Origin: Parcubacteria group bacterium CG1_02_39_15 | Lineage (GTDB): Bacteria > Patescibacteriota > Minisyncoccia > Minisyncoccales > Paceibacteraceae | Assembly: GCA_001872265.1 (NCBI GenBank) | Contig: MNWE01000033.1 | Location: forward strand, 6,329 to 19,260 | DNA length: 12,932 bases | Reading direction: 5' to 3' | Shown: positions 5,698-11,998 of the stretch, piece after piece | Layout of the letters: each line of letters opens with the position of its first letter | How positions within the stretch are numbered: the first letter of the stretch is position 1 | Program-made: the position numbers and the translations under genes | The notes under the pieces: model-generated | Databases searched by the model: none | Told to the model about the DNA's origin: nothing | What the model saw: only the letters and a program-made list of their open reading frames with translations

Positions 5698-7464
5698 TTA
5701 CTCTATAATTACTCTCAGCACTTCTTCAATAGTGGTAATTCCCTGAACAGCCTTAACGAAACCGTCCTCCACCATAGTCACCATCCCCTCTTTTTGTGCT
5801 TGGGCTTGAATTTGGTCAGAGGTTGCCCCTTTAACAATTAACTCTTTGATTGTTTCAGTAACCGGCAAGACTTCGTAAATGCCAATTCTGCCCTTGTAAC
5901 CATCTGGGCAATCCTTAGAAGGCTTGGGACGGTAAAAAACAATATCTTTAAAGGCTTGGCCAGGGGAAGGTTTAATAATTTTTTCTTTCTTTAAAATGTC
6001 TAAAACTCTGTCTAAGTTGCAATATTTCTTTAAATTTTTGATTTCGGTATCTTTCAGTGTATATTTTTCTTTCTCAGGGCAGAGTCGTCTTACCAATCTT
6101 TGAGCCAAAACCACGTTTACTGTTGAGGAAATCAAAAACGGCTCAGCTCCCATATCTATCAAACGGGGCATGGTGCCCGAAGCATTGGTAGTGTGCAAAG
6201 TAGATAAAACCAAATGGCCGGTCAAAGCGGCATTAATAGCAAGTCCGGCTGTCTCAGAATCTCTAATTTCCCCCACCATAATAATATCTGGGTCTTGCCT
6301 AACCAGAGCTCTTAGGCCATTAGCGAAAGTTAAACCAATTTTAGGATTAACTTGGGTTTGATTGATTCTGGGCATGCGATATTCAATCGGATCTTCAACC
6401 GTGGAAATATTGACTCCCGGTACGTTTAAAATCTCCATCATTGAATAGAGGGTCGTGGTCTTCCCGCAGCCGGTAGGGCCAGTAACCAAAAGCATTCCAA
6501 CGGGCTTTCTTAAGTTGTCTTGGATTATCTCTAGAGTCTCGCCTCTAAACCCTAATCCTTCCAAGGTGTAAGCTTTGGCTTTTTCTGATAGCAGCCGCAT
6601 GACAATTTTTTCTCCGTCAAAAACCGGTAAAATTGAAACTCGGATTGAATACCTATAATCTTCTGCCTCCACTTTAAATCGGCCGTCTTGAGGTAATCTA
6701 TGTTCGTCCAATTTTAAGTTAGAGAGAACTTTGATTCTGGCTACTACTCCCAAAGAAGCTTGTTTGGGCAGGGTCATAGCGTCTCTTAAAATTCCGTCAA
6801 TACGGTATCTGACAACAACTTCTTTTTCTGTCGGTTCAATATGAATATCTGAGGCTCTTTGTAGAATGGCGTGTCTTAACAAGGTGTCTATGATTCTGAT
6901 TACAGGCAACTCGCCAGCAGCTTTTTTAAGCTCTTCGCTTTCGGTAATGGCCGGCACTCCTTCTTTTATTTCTTGAACAGCTTTTATTCCTTTGGCTTCT
7001 TTCTTAATCATCTCTCCAAATTCAGCTTCCAAGGTCTTTTGATATTGTTTTAGGACCTGCTTGATACTTTCGGAAGTAGTTAAGCGCGGTAGAATTCTCA
7101 AATTGGCCGTTTTTTTAATAAACTCAATCGTTCTTAAGTCTTCGGGGTCCAACATGGCTACTTCCAAATCGTTTTCTTTTTTTCTAAAAGCAACTATATT
7201 GTTGGACCTGGCGATTGGCTCGGGAATAATTTTTAAAACCTCTGGCTCAATTTTTTCTTTTTCTAAATTGACAAAGGGAATTCCTAAAATGTAAGCTTCC
7301 AACTTAATCAATTCTTCTTCCGTAATTAAACTTTCGGCAACTAAAACGTCGCCAACTTTTTGATTAGTTTTCTCGGCCTTCTTAAAAGCGGCATTAAATT
7401 GCTTTTCAGCCACCAGGCCGGCATCTAACAAAAATGCCTTTAATTGTCCTGATTCTACTTTCAT
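5698..7464 (-). CDS. pilB: PilB, type IV pilus extension ATPase (GspE family)
   Basis: 588 residues. An MshEN-like N-domain spans about 1-140 (GIPFVNLEKEKIEPEVLKII at 61-80), but its ligand motifs look degenerate, so c-di-GMP binding cannot be assumed. The ATPase core has Walker A GPTGCGKT (329-336), Asp box STVEDPIEY (354-362), Walker B with DPDIIMVGEIRD (391-402) and His box TGHLVLSTLHTTNA (415-428). Upstream is DIHIEPTEKEVVVRYRIDG (206-224). In most PilB proteins a zinc-binding tetracysteine follows; here only Cys462 (LCPEKE), Cys482 and Cys519 (KDCPDGYKGR) remain, without CxxC pairs. The MshEN domain and GEIRD Walker B favour PilB over PilT. It powers pilus extension at PilC. Start ATG at 7464 has GGGGAG six bases upstream, inside the end of the response regulator gene. 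Confidence 0.95.
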   Translation of the reverse strand: MKVESGQLKAFLLDAGLVAEKQFNAAFKKAEKTNQKVGDVLVAESLITEEELIKLEAYILGIPFVNLEKEKIEPEVLKIIPEPIARSNNIVAFRKKENDLEVAMLDPEDLRTIEFIKKTANLRILPRLTTSESIKQVLKQYQKTLEAEFGEMIKKEAKGIKAVQEIKEGVPAITESEELKKAAGELPVIRIIDTLLRHAILQRASDIHIEPTEKEVVVRYRIDGILRDAMTLPKQASLGVVARIKVLSNLKLDEHRLPQDGRFKVEAEDYRYSIRVSILPVFDGEKIVMRLLSEKAKAYTLEGLGFRGETLEIIQDNLRKPVGMLLVTGPTGCGKTTTLYSMMEILNVPGVNISTVEDPIEYRMPRINQTQVNPKIGLTFANGLRALVRQDPDIIMVGEIRDSETAGLAINAALTGHLVLSTLHTTNASGTMPRLIDMGAEPFLISSTVNVVLAQRLVRRLCPEKEKYTLKDTEIKNLKKYCNLDRVLDILKKEKIIKPSPGQAFKDIVFYRPKPSKDCPDGYKGRIGIYEVLPVTETIKELIVKGATSDQIQAQAQKEGMVTMVEDGFVKAVQGITTIEEVLRVIIE

Positions 7465-7467
7465 CGC

Positions 7468-7839
7468 CTACTCCCCTAAAGCTTTTTTAATTTTCTCCAT
7501 TACTTCTACTAAAGAATAATTGGCTTTGATCAAGTAAGTAGTGGCTCCCAAGCCAATCACCTTTTCTATATCTTGCATCCCCTCCAAATTAGTTAAGACA
7601 ATCACCGGAATTTCTTTAGTATCCGGATCTTCTTTTAGCTGCTTTAAAACATCAAAGCCATTAATTTTGGGCAAAATTAAATCAAGCAAAATTAAGTCGG
7701 GCTTTTTGGTTTTAGCTGATCTGAGCCCGATTTCTCCGTCTAAGGCCGAAATCATTTCATAACCTTCCTGCTTAAAAATCTCGCCAAAAGTTTTTTGGAG
7801 CGCTGACTCATCTTCGATGAATAAAATGGTTTTGGGCAT
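7468..7839 (-). CDS. Single-domain (CheY-like) response regulator
   Basis: 123 residues, a bare receiver domain with no output domain. The acidic pocket is Glu9/Asp10 (LFIEDE), the phosphoacceptor is Asp53 (LILLDLILPKING), the switch threonine is Thr83 (VIVLTN) and the conserved lysine is Lys105 (YLIKANYS). It lies 6 bases after the kinase gene and 3 bases before pilB, so kinase, regulator and motor ATPase are one transcriptional unit. Without a DNA-binding domain it most likely acts by protein contact. By analogy with PilG/PilH and CheY, it could modulate pilus extension, with PilB or the kinase as possible partners; that part is inference. No Shine-Dalgarno site is seen before the ATG at 7839. 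Confidence 0.92.
   Translation of the reverse strand: MPKTILFIEDESALQKTFGEIFKQEGYEMISALDGEIGLRSAKTKKPDLILLDLILPKINGFDVLKQLKEDPDTKEIPVIVLTNLEGMQDIEKVIGLGATTYLIKANYSLVEVMEKIKKALGE
7471..7476 (-). promoter_or_regulatory. Ribosome binding site GGGGAG of pilB
   Basis: GGGGAG on the minus strand lies six bases before the pilB ATG and overlaps the last sense codons of the response regulator, whose TAG stop falls in the spacer. This arrangement suggests translational coupling of the two genes. Confidence 0.7.
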
Positions 7840-7845
7840 ATTGGA

Positions 7846-8793
7846 TTATTTTATTGGTAATGTGAAATAAAATGTCGACCCCTTCCCTTCTTGGCTTTTA
7901 AAACCGATTTTGCCTCCCAATTTTTCTATAATTGCTCGGGCGATATAAAGCCCAAGGCCCGTGCCTTGGGTTTGGTGCCTCATTATGTTTTCTGAGCGAA
8001 AGAACTTTTGAAAGATATATTTTTGGTCGTCTTTCGGAATCCCTACCCCAGTATCTTTTATTTCAAAATATAATTGTTCATTTTGTCTTTCCAATCTTAT
8101 CTCAACTTTTCCTGGTTCTTTGATGTAGCGGATAGCATTATCCAAAAGATTTTCAATTACCAATTTAATCTGCGAGGCATCAACCAAGACTTTTGGTAGA
8201 TTAAGCTGGGGCTTGAAGGCAATTTCAACATTAGAAGCTGTGGCAAATGGTTGAAATTCTTTTATGAAATCTTTTATTATATCTTCCAAGTGACACTCTT
8301 CTTTTTTTGTGGGCAACTCGGCTGTTTCAATCCGGGAAACAGTTAATAAATCAGAAACTAATTCTTTCATCCGATTACTATTTTCTTTGAGGATTTTAAA
8401 GTACTCCAATTGTTTTTCTTCGATCTGCCCTATCCTTCCTGACATCAGTAATTCAATCGCCCACCTGAAATTAGAAAGAGGGGAACGAAGCTGATGAGAA
8501 ACCACGCTGACAAACTCTGATTTCATTCGGTTAGCTTCAGCCAACCTCTCAAAACTACGGGTAATGCTGGCAGCAACCATAAATAAAACCGCTGTAACCA
8601 CAAGCACAATTAAAGCAACTATTTGTGGTTCCTCAATATATCTGCTACCAATGGCGTAGGCGGCCAAGGTTGAACCGATAATGACCACTCCCATAATCAA
8701 AAAGAGGAACTGCGGGCATTGCCAGAGAGAAACGCCGTATTTTCCACATTGGGTAAAGATATTAAGCTGAGCGAAGATTTCTTTAAGAGACAT
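7846..8793 (-). CDS. Membrane histidine kinase (HisKA plus HATPase_c)
   Basis: 315 residues. Two transmembrane helices (about 27-49 and 58-78) are joined by a loop of only about 8 residues, so there is no extracytoplasmic sensor domain and no PAS or HAMP domain. The HisKA helix carries the phosphorylated histidine at His100 (VVSHQLRSPLSNFRW). The catalytic domain has the N box IENLLDNAIRY (Asn219), G1 box DTGVGIP (247-253), F box FQKFFR (261-266) and G2 box GTGLGLYIA (277-285). Two cysteines flank the first helix (16 and 26). It is expected to phosphorylate the response regulator encoded 6 bases downstream. Being first in the operon, it is driven by the extended -10 site at 8800-8808, placed so that the mRNA should start at the ATG. 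The signal sensed is unknown; intramembrane or cytoplasmic sensing is likely given the lack of a sensor domain. Confidence 0.93.
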   Translation of the reverse strand: MSLKEIFAQLNIFTQCGKYGVSLWQCPQFLFLIMGVVIIGSTLAAYAIGSRYIEEPQIVALIVLVVTAVLFMVAASITRSFERLAEANRMKSEFVSVVSHQLRSPLSNFRWAIELLMSGRIGQIEEKQLEYFKILKENSNRMKELVSDLLTVSRIETAELPTKKEECHLEDIIKDFIKEFQPFATASNVEIAFKPQLNLPKVLVDASQIKLVIENLLDNAIRYIKEPGKVEIRLERQNEQLYFEIKDTGVGIPKDDQKYIFQKFFRSENIMRHQTQGTGLGLYIARAIIEKLGGKIGFKSQEGKGSTFYFTLPIK

Positions 8794-8799
8794 TAATCA

Positions 8800-8808
8800 A
8801 TTATACCA
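8800..8808 (-). promoter_or_regulatory. Extended -10 promoter of the kinase/pilus operon, predicted leaderless
   Basis: The minus strand reads TGGTATAAT, a perfect extended -10 element. Only six bases separate it from the kinase ATG at 8793, so with normal spacing transcription would begin at or next to the A of ATG. No Shine-Dalgarno site exists. No good -35 hexamer is present at 17 bases (TTCTGG), which is usual for extended -10 promoters. The site is divergent from the tRNA promoter at 8819-8847. Confidence 0.65.
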
Positions 8809-8818
8809 TAGTAAAAAG

Positions 8819-8847
8819 TTGACCAGAAGTGGAAATTTAAGTAAAAT
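8819..8847 (+). promoter_or_regulatory. Promoter of the tRNA-Pro/tRNA-Gly unit
   Basis: TTGACC (8819-8824), a 17-base spacer and TAAAAT (8842-8847) form a near-consensus sigma-70 type promoter. Predicted start is near 8854, about 22 bases before tRNA-Pro. Confidence 0.75.
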
Positions 8848-8875
8848 AGGTTGTGTGAAGCTAAGCCTAGCACAA

Positions 8876-8948
8876 CGGGGCATGGTGTAATGGCTAACAT
8901 TTGCGCTTTGGGAGCGTAAGATTCTGGGTTCGAATCCCAGTGCCCCGA
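8876..8948 (+). tRNA. tRNA-Pro (anticodon TGG)
   Basis: Folds as a standard cloverleaf: acceptor CGGGGCA with TGCCCCG, D stem GTGT/ACAT, anticodon stem TGCGC/GCGTA with loop TTTGGGA, five-base variable loop, T stem CTGGG/CCCAG with loop TTCGAAT, discriminator A at 8948. Anticodon TGG (34-36) followed by G37 fits proline. CCA is not encoded after the discriminator, so it must be added enzymatically. First gene of a two-tRNA unit. Confidence 0.95.
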
Positions 8949-8951
8949 TAT

Positions 8952-8973
8952 CCAGCCTTCGGCTGGCGAAGGC
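8952..8973. repeat. Two mutually exclusive hairpins in the tRNA spacer
   Basis: CCAGCC (8952-8957) pairs with GGCTGG (8961-8966). Alternatively GCCTTCG (8955-8961) pairs with CGAAGGC (8967-8973), the latter consuming the first two bases of tRNA-Gly. This compact double palindrome fills most of the 23-base spacer between the tRNA genes. It may be a processing signal or a small genomic repeat. Confidence 0.55.
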
Positions 8974-9042
8974 GGGTGTAACACAATGGCAGTGTGATAG
9001 CTTTCCAAGCTATTTATGTGGGTTCGATTCCCATCACCCGCT
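8972..9042 (+). tRNA. tRNA-Gly (anticodon TCC)
   Basis: Cloverleaf: acceptor GCGGGTG with CACCCGC, D stem ACAC/GTGT, anticodon stem ATAGC/GCTAT with loop TTTCCAA, four-base variable loop, T stem GTGGG/CCCAT with loop TTCGATT, discriminator T at 9042. Anticodon TCC reads glycine GGA codons. CCA is not encoded. Cotranscribed with tRNA-Pro, 23 bases downstream. Confidence 0.95.
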
Positions 9043-9043
9043 C

Positions 9044-9074
9044 CCCCGAAAAATTCGCTTCGCTCATCTCGGGG
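9044..9074. repeat. Inverted repeat after tRNA-Gly
   Basis: CCCCGA (9044-9049) and TCGGGG (9069-9074) are perfect inverted complements around a 19-base interior containing TTCGCTTCGCT. It lies two bases after tRNA-Gly and before the terminator. It could be a palindromic repeat or a 3' processing structure. Confidence 0.45.
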
Positions 9075-9082
9075 CAAGCAAC

Positions 9083-9112
9083 ACAAAAAGCGCCCGAAGT
9101 GGCGCTTTTTGT
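9083..9112. terminator. Strong bidirectional intrinsic terminator
   Basis: ACAAAAAGCGCC (9083-9094) and GGCGCTTTTTGT (9101-9112) form a perfect 12-base stem with a CGAAGT loop and T-runs on both strands. It ends the plus-strand tRNA unit and the convergent minus-strand rny gene, whose stop lies 10 bases away. Confidence 0.9.
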
Positions 9113-9121
9113 AATTTTCAA

Positions 9122-10651
9122 TTATTTAGCGTACTCAATCACTCGGGTCTCTCTAATGACGTTTACTTTAATTTCGCCAGGATACTTTAATTCTTCTTGG
9201 ATTCTATTAGCAATTTCTTTTGCCAGCTTTCTTGCTCCGAAGTCATCAATCTCTTCCGGCTTAACAAAAACTCTTATCTCCCTGCCGGCCTGCAAAGCCC
9301 AGGCTTTTTCCACTCCGGTAAATCCCAAAGCAATGTTTTCCAAATCTCCCAATCTCTTTAAATAATTTTCCAGAGTGTCCTTTCTGGCGCCCGGCCTGGC
9401 GCCAGAAATTTGGTCTGCAGTTTGAATGATGACGGCTTCTAAGGTCCCGTAAGGATATTCTTCGTGGTGCGACTTCATTGCCGTAATTACCTCTGGCTCT
9501 GCCCCAAATTTTTCTAAGATTCTGACTCCAATGTCGGTATGAGAACCCTCAACTTGCTGGTCAACCGCTTTGCCAATGTCGTGAAGGAGTCCTGCCTTTT
9601 TACAAATTAAAACATCGGCTCCAATTTCGGCAGCCAAAGCTCCAGCTAAATGAGCAACTTCAATTGAGTGAAGCAAAACGTTCTGGCCATAGCTGGTTCT
9701 AAATCTCAAACGGCCTAATAGTTGAACCAATTTCGGGTCGAGCCCGACAATGCCTACATCATAAACCGCTGTTTCTCCGGCTTCCTTGACCTGGGAAGCT
9801 ATTTCCCTTTGAGCTTCTTCAACTTTTTCTTCAATACGGGCCGGCTGAATTCGGCCGTCCTGGATGAGTTTTTCCAAGGCGACCTTAGCAACTTGCCTCC
9901 GGATCGGGTCAAAGCCAGAAATTACTACTGTTTCCGGAGTTTCATCCACTACTAATTCCACCCCGGTTAAGCTTTCCAGAGCTCTGATGTTTCTCCCTTC
10001 CTTGCCGATAATTCTTCCTTTAATTTCTTCGTTGGGGAGAGAAACGGTTGTAGTAGTTATTTCTTGAACCTGAGATAAGGCAAATTTTTGGACGGCGGCG
10101 GTGAGAATCTCTTTAGCTTTCTTTTCAAAACGGGCCTCGCCTTCCTGTTCTAATTTTCTCAATTTCTCCAAAAGGTCTTTTTGATATTCTTTTTCTAAGC
10201 TTGCTAAAAGCTCTGTTCGGGCTTCTACTCGGGAAAGTCCGGAAATTCTCTCTAGATTCTCCAAGCCCTCGGCTTTTAAGCTCTCCAAACTCTCTTTGAT
10301 CTCTTTGAGTCTTTCTACTTTTTCTTGAAATTCCTTTTGTTTTTGTTCAAAATCGGAAAGCTTTTGATCAAGGACGTTTTCTCTTTTTAGCAATAATTGC
10401 TCGGTTTTTAAAAGTTCGGTTCTTCTTTGGTCTTCTTTTTGTTTAACCGCCTCAATTAAATTAGTGGCTCTTTCTTTTGCTTCAGCAAAAATCTGCTCTG
10501 AATCTTCTTTGGCTCGGGTTATCCTTTTTTGGAGTTTGGCTTCGATAGTTTTCCAATTCCTTTTGGCAATTGACTGACGGGCATAATAACCCAAAACAGA
10601 TCCTAAAGCTAAAGCAACCACGCCCACCGCTAAAAGGATGAGTTGATTCAT
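9122..10651 (-). CDS. rny: RNase Y (endoribonuclease)
   Basis: 509 residues, standard length. An N-terminal membrane helix (about 4-24) is followed by a long charged coiled coil (about 30-190). Next are a KH domain with GRIIGKEGRNIRALE (212-226) and an HD domain with LLHDIGKAVD (355-364; metal ligands His357, Asp358), HSIEVAHLAGALAAEIGAD (328-346) and SHHEEYPYGTLEAVIIQTAD (394-413). The C-terminus REIRVFVKPEEIDD and VIRETRVIEYAK matches the family. RNase Y starts mRNA decay at the membrane and is the main initiator in bacteria lacking RNase E. It is a single-gene unit: own promoter at 10716-10744, terminator at 9083-9112. No Shine-Dalgarno site precedes the ATG at 10651; the predicted leader is about 58 bases. 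Confidence 0.96.
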   Translation of the reverse strand: MNQLILLAVGVVALALGSVLGYYARQSIAKRNWKTIEAKLQKRITRAKEDSEQIFAEAKERATNLIEAVKQKEDQRRTELLKTEQLLLKRENVLDQKLSDFEQKQKEFQEKVERLKEIKESLESLKAEGLENLERISGLSRVEARTELLASLEKEYQKDLLEKLRKLEQEGEARFEKKAKEILTAAVQKFALSQVQEITTTTVSLPNEEIKGRIIGKEGRNIRALESLTGVELVVDETPETVVISGFDPIRRQVAKVALEKLIQDGRIQPARIEEKVEEAQREIASQVKEAGETAVYDVGIVGLDPKLVQLLGRLRFRTSYGQNVLLHSIEVAHLAGALAAEIGADVLICKKAGLLHDIGKAVDQQVEGSHTDIGVRILEKFGAEPEVITAMKSHHEEYPYGTLEAVIIQTADQISGARPGARKDTLENYLKRLGDLENIALGFTGVEKAWALQAGREIRVFVKPEEIDDFGARKLAKEIANRIQEELKYPGEIKVNVIRETRVIEYAK

Positions 10652-10715
10652 TTTTTAGGTTGAATAATTGGCTATCTAATGTTTCCAAAGATTCAAGGTT
10701 AATTTCTATGCTTAG

Positions 10716-10744
10716 ATTTTAGCAGAATTCTTAAAGATTGTCAA
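10716..10744 (-). promoter_or_regulatory. Promoter of rny
   Basis: The minus strand reads TTGACA (10744-10739), a 17-base spacer and TAAAAT (10721-10716) with an upstream TGC that makes it an extended -10. This is near-consensus. The -35 box overlaps the TGA stop of the upstream surface-protein gene (TTTTGACA). Predicted start is near 10709. Confidence 0.82.
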
Positions 10745-11988
10745 AAGGGTGATATTTCCTGCCATTCGGGAAGCGGCAGAGTAACGGATACCTGTCTTTG
10801 GGTGGTGCAAACGCCGGCGGGAGTCAAACTGCTGTCGGTTATCCTTAATCTAACCTTGTAGCTGCCGGCACTGGGGTAACTGGTAGTGGTGTCGCCCTTG
10901 TTGGTTGAATCTACAGTGAATCCTTCGGCTTCGATATAATTGAAGTCCCAAGCGTATTGGATATCAGCGCCATCTTTACAATCATATTCGGCGTTAGCAG
11001 CCGTATAACATTTAGAATTATCAGTGAACAAAACTGATTCGTTAACGCTCGGGCTTTGAGCAGGTGGACTGAAGTTGGGGTAGGGATAGGCATGACTAAC
11101 AGTGCTAAAACTGGGGCCAGAAACCCAACCAGAGTCATTGCCCTGATTGTCATAAACCTTTACTTGCCACCAATAGCTTTGGCCGTAGACAATTTTATCT
11201 GATTGAGGAGAATCAATCACAAAAACTTGCTGAGTATTAGTCGTGGGGCTGGGATTGTTCAGCCCGGTGAAGTTACGATTAACTTCAGGGGAGGAAAAGT
11301 CGGCATTGTTATCTACCTGAAATTCAAATCTGGTTTCAGGATCGCCATCATCATCAACGTAAGTCCACTTAAATCCAACTTGTCCAACTTCAGGCGCAAC
11401 TCCGCAATAATTTTGATACTCAACTTGCGCTGAACCGGTTTCAACTCTTGGCGGCCGATTGAAGGCAAAAGAGGTAGTTACTTGGTCAAAATTAACCCAG
11501 CCAACGACGTCCGAACCCCAAGCCCAATCATAAAAGTTTCCGGTAACGATATCGATATACACTCCGTAATTAGCATCCCTTAATTTTATCCAGCCATCCC
11601 AGCCACCCCCATAACTCAAGGCTCTTGCCCAGCCAGAAACTTGGCCGTTTTCTAAATCAACCTGGGCTAAATAGGTTCCGTAATCCGGAGAGCCGGGCGG
11701 AGCGCCAGTGTCTGGCCGATTAAAACTAATCCAGCCAATATTGTCTGACCAAGCATAACCAGAAAAAATCCCATCATTATTGATATTAACTCCGTAATTA
11801 AAGCCCGAGCCATCGGTAGTGTTATTAAAAGAAATCCAGCCAATATTATCTGACCAAGCCCAGCCAGAAACATTATCTGAAGCTCCGGTTTGGGCTTCTT
11901 TTATCCCTAAAAAATTAAAAGCTGCCAAAGAAGCCAGCGCCAAACCGGCAATTAAAAAAATGGGGGAATAAGAGGTTTTTTTTATCAT
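10741..11988 (-). CDS. Secreted surface protein with WAWS-type repeats, FN3-like and PKD-like domains
   Basis: 415 residues. A signal peptide or N-terminal anchor spans about 1-33 (KK, then FLIAGLALASLAAFNFLG). Four repeats follow at about 41-168: SGWAWSDNIGWISFN (41-55), SGYAWSDNIGWISFN (76-90), a diverged SGWARALSYGGGWDGWIKL (118-136) and YDWAWGSDVVGWVNF (153-167). Each alternates with a YGVxI-type strand, suggesting a beta-sheet repeat. Residues about 178-298 look FN3-like (GQSYWWQVKVYDNQGNDSGW). Residues about 304-404 look PKD-like (IQYAWDFNY, YPSAGSYKVRLRITD). The end is LPLPEWQEISPF, with no LPXTG and no C-terminal membrane helix. Function unknown; cell-surface or secreted interaction protein by composition. 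It starts 10 bases after the upstream surface gene, so likely cotranscribed. No Shine-Dalgarno site; a TATAAT at 12006-12011 lies inside the upstream coding region. Confidence 0.8.
   Translation of the reverse strand: MIKKTSYSPIFLIAGLALASLAAFNFLGIKEAQTGASDNVSGWAWSDNIGWISFNNTTDGSGFNYGVNINNDGIFSGYAWSDNIGWISFNRPDTGAPPGSPDYGTYLAQVDLENGQVSGWARALSYGGGWDGWIKLRDANYGVYIDIVTGNFYDWAWGSDVVGWVNFDQVTTSFAFNRPPRVETGSAQVEYQNYCGVAPEVGQVGFKWTYVDDDGDPETRFEFQVDNNADFSSPEVNRNFTGLNNPSPTTNTQQVFVIDSPQSDKIVYGQSYWWQVKVYDNQGNDSGWVSGPSFSTVSHAYPYPNFSPPAQSPSVNESVLFTDNSKCYTAANAEYDCKDGADIQYAWDFNYIEAEGFTVDSTNKGDTTTSYPSAGSYKVRLRITDSSLTPAGVCTTQRQVSVTLPLPEWQEISPF
11485..11868 (-). repeat. Intragenic WAWS-type repeat array
   Basis: Four copies of a roughly 35-45-residue unit within the surface protein gene. 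The two best copies also agree at DNA level: 11729-11754 and 11834-11859 differ at one of 26 bases and are exactly 105 bases (35 codons) apart, pointing to recent duplication or gene conversion. Confidence 0.75.
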
Positions 11989-11998
11989 AATAATATTT

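Noticed and set aside
6161..6180. ACGGGGCATGG in pilB resembling the 5' end of tRNA-Pro or the palindrome arms
   Set aside because: Ordinary coding sequence for a conserved PilB segment; no cloverleaf and no inverted partner.
8793..9086. 97-codon minus-strand open frame containing GAGDGNRTH and HWDSNPES
   Set aside because: It is the antisense of the two tRNA genes and their flanks; these peptide strings are a known artefact of translating tRNA complements.
10482..10688. 68-codon minus-strand open frame overlapping the rny start
   Set aside because: Lies in another frame over the RNase Y membrane helix and leader; begins in the rny 5' untranslated region and resembles nothing.
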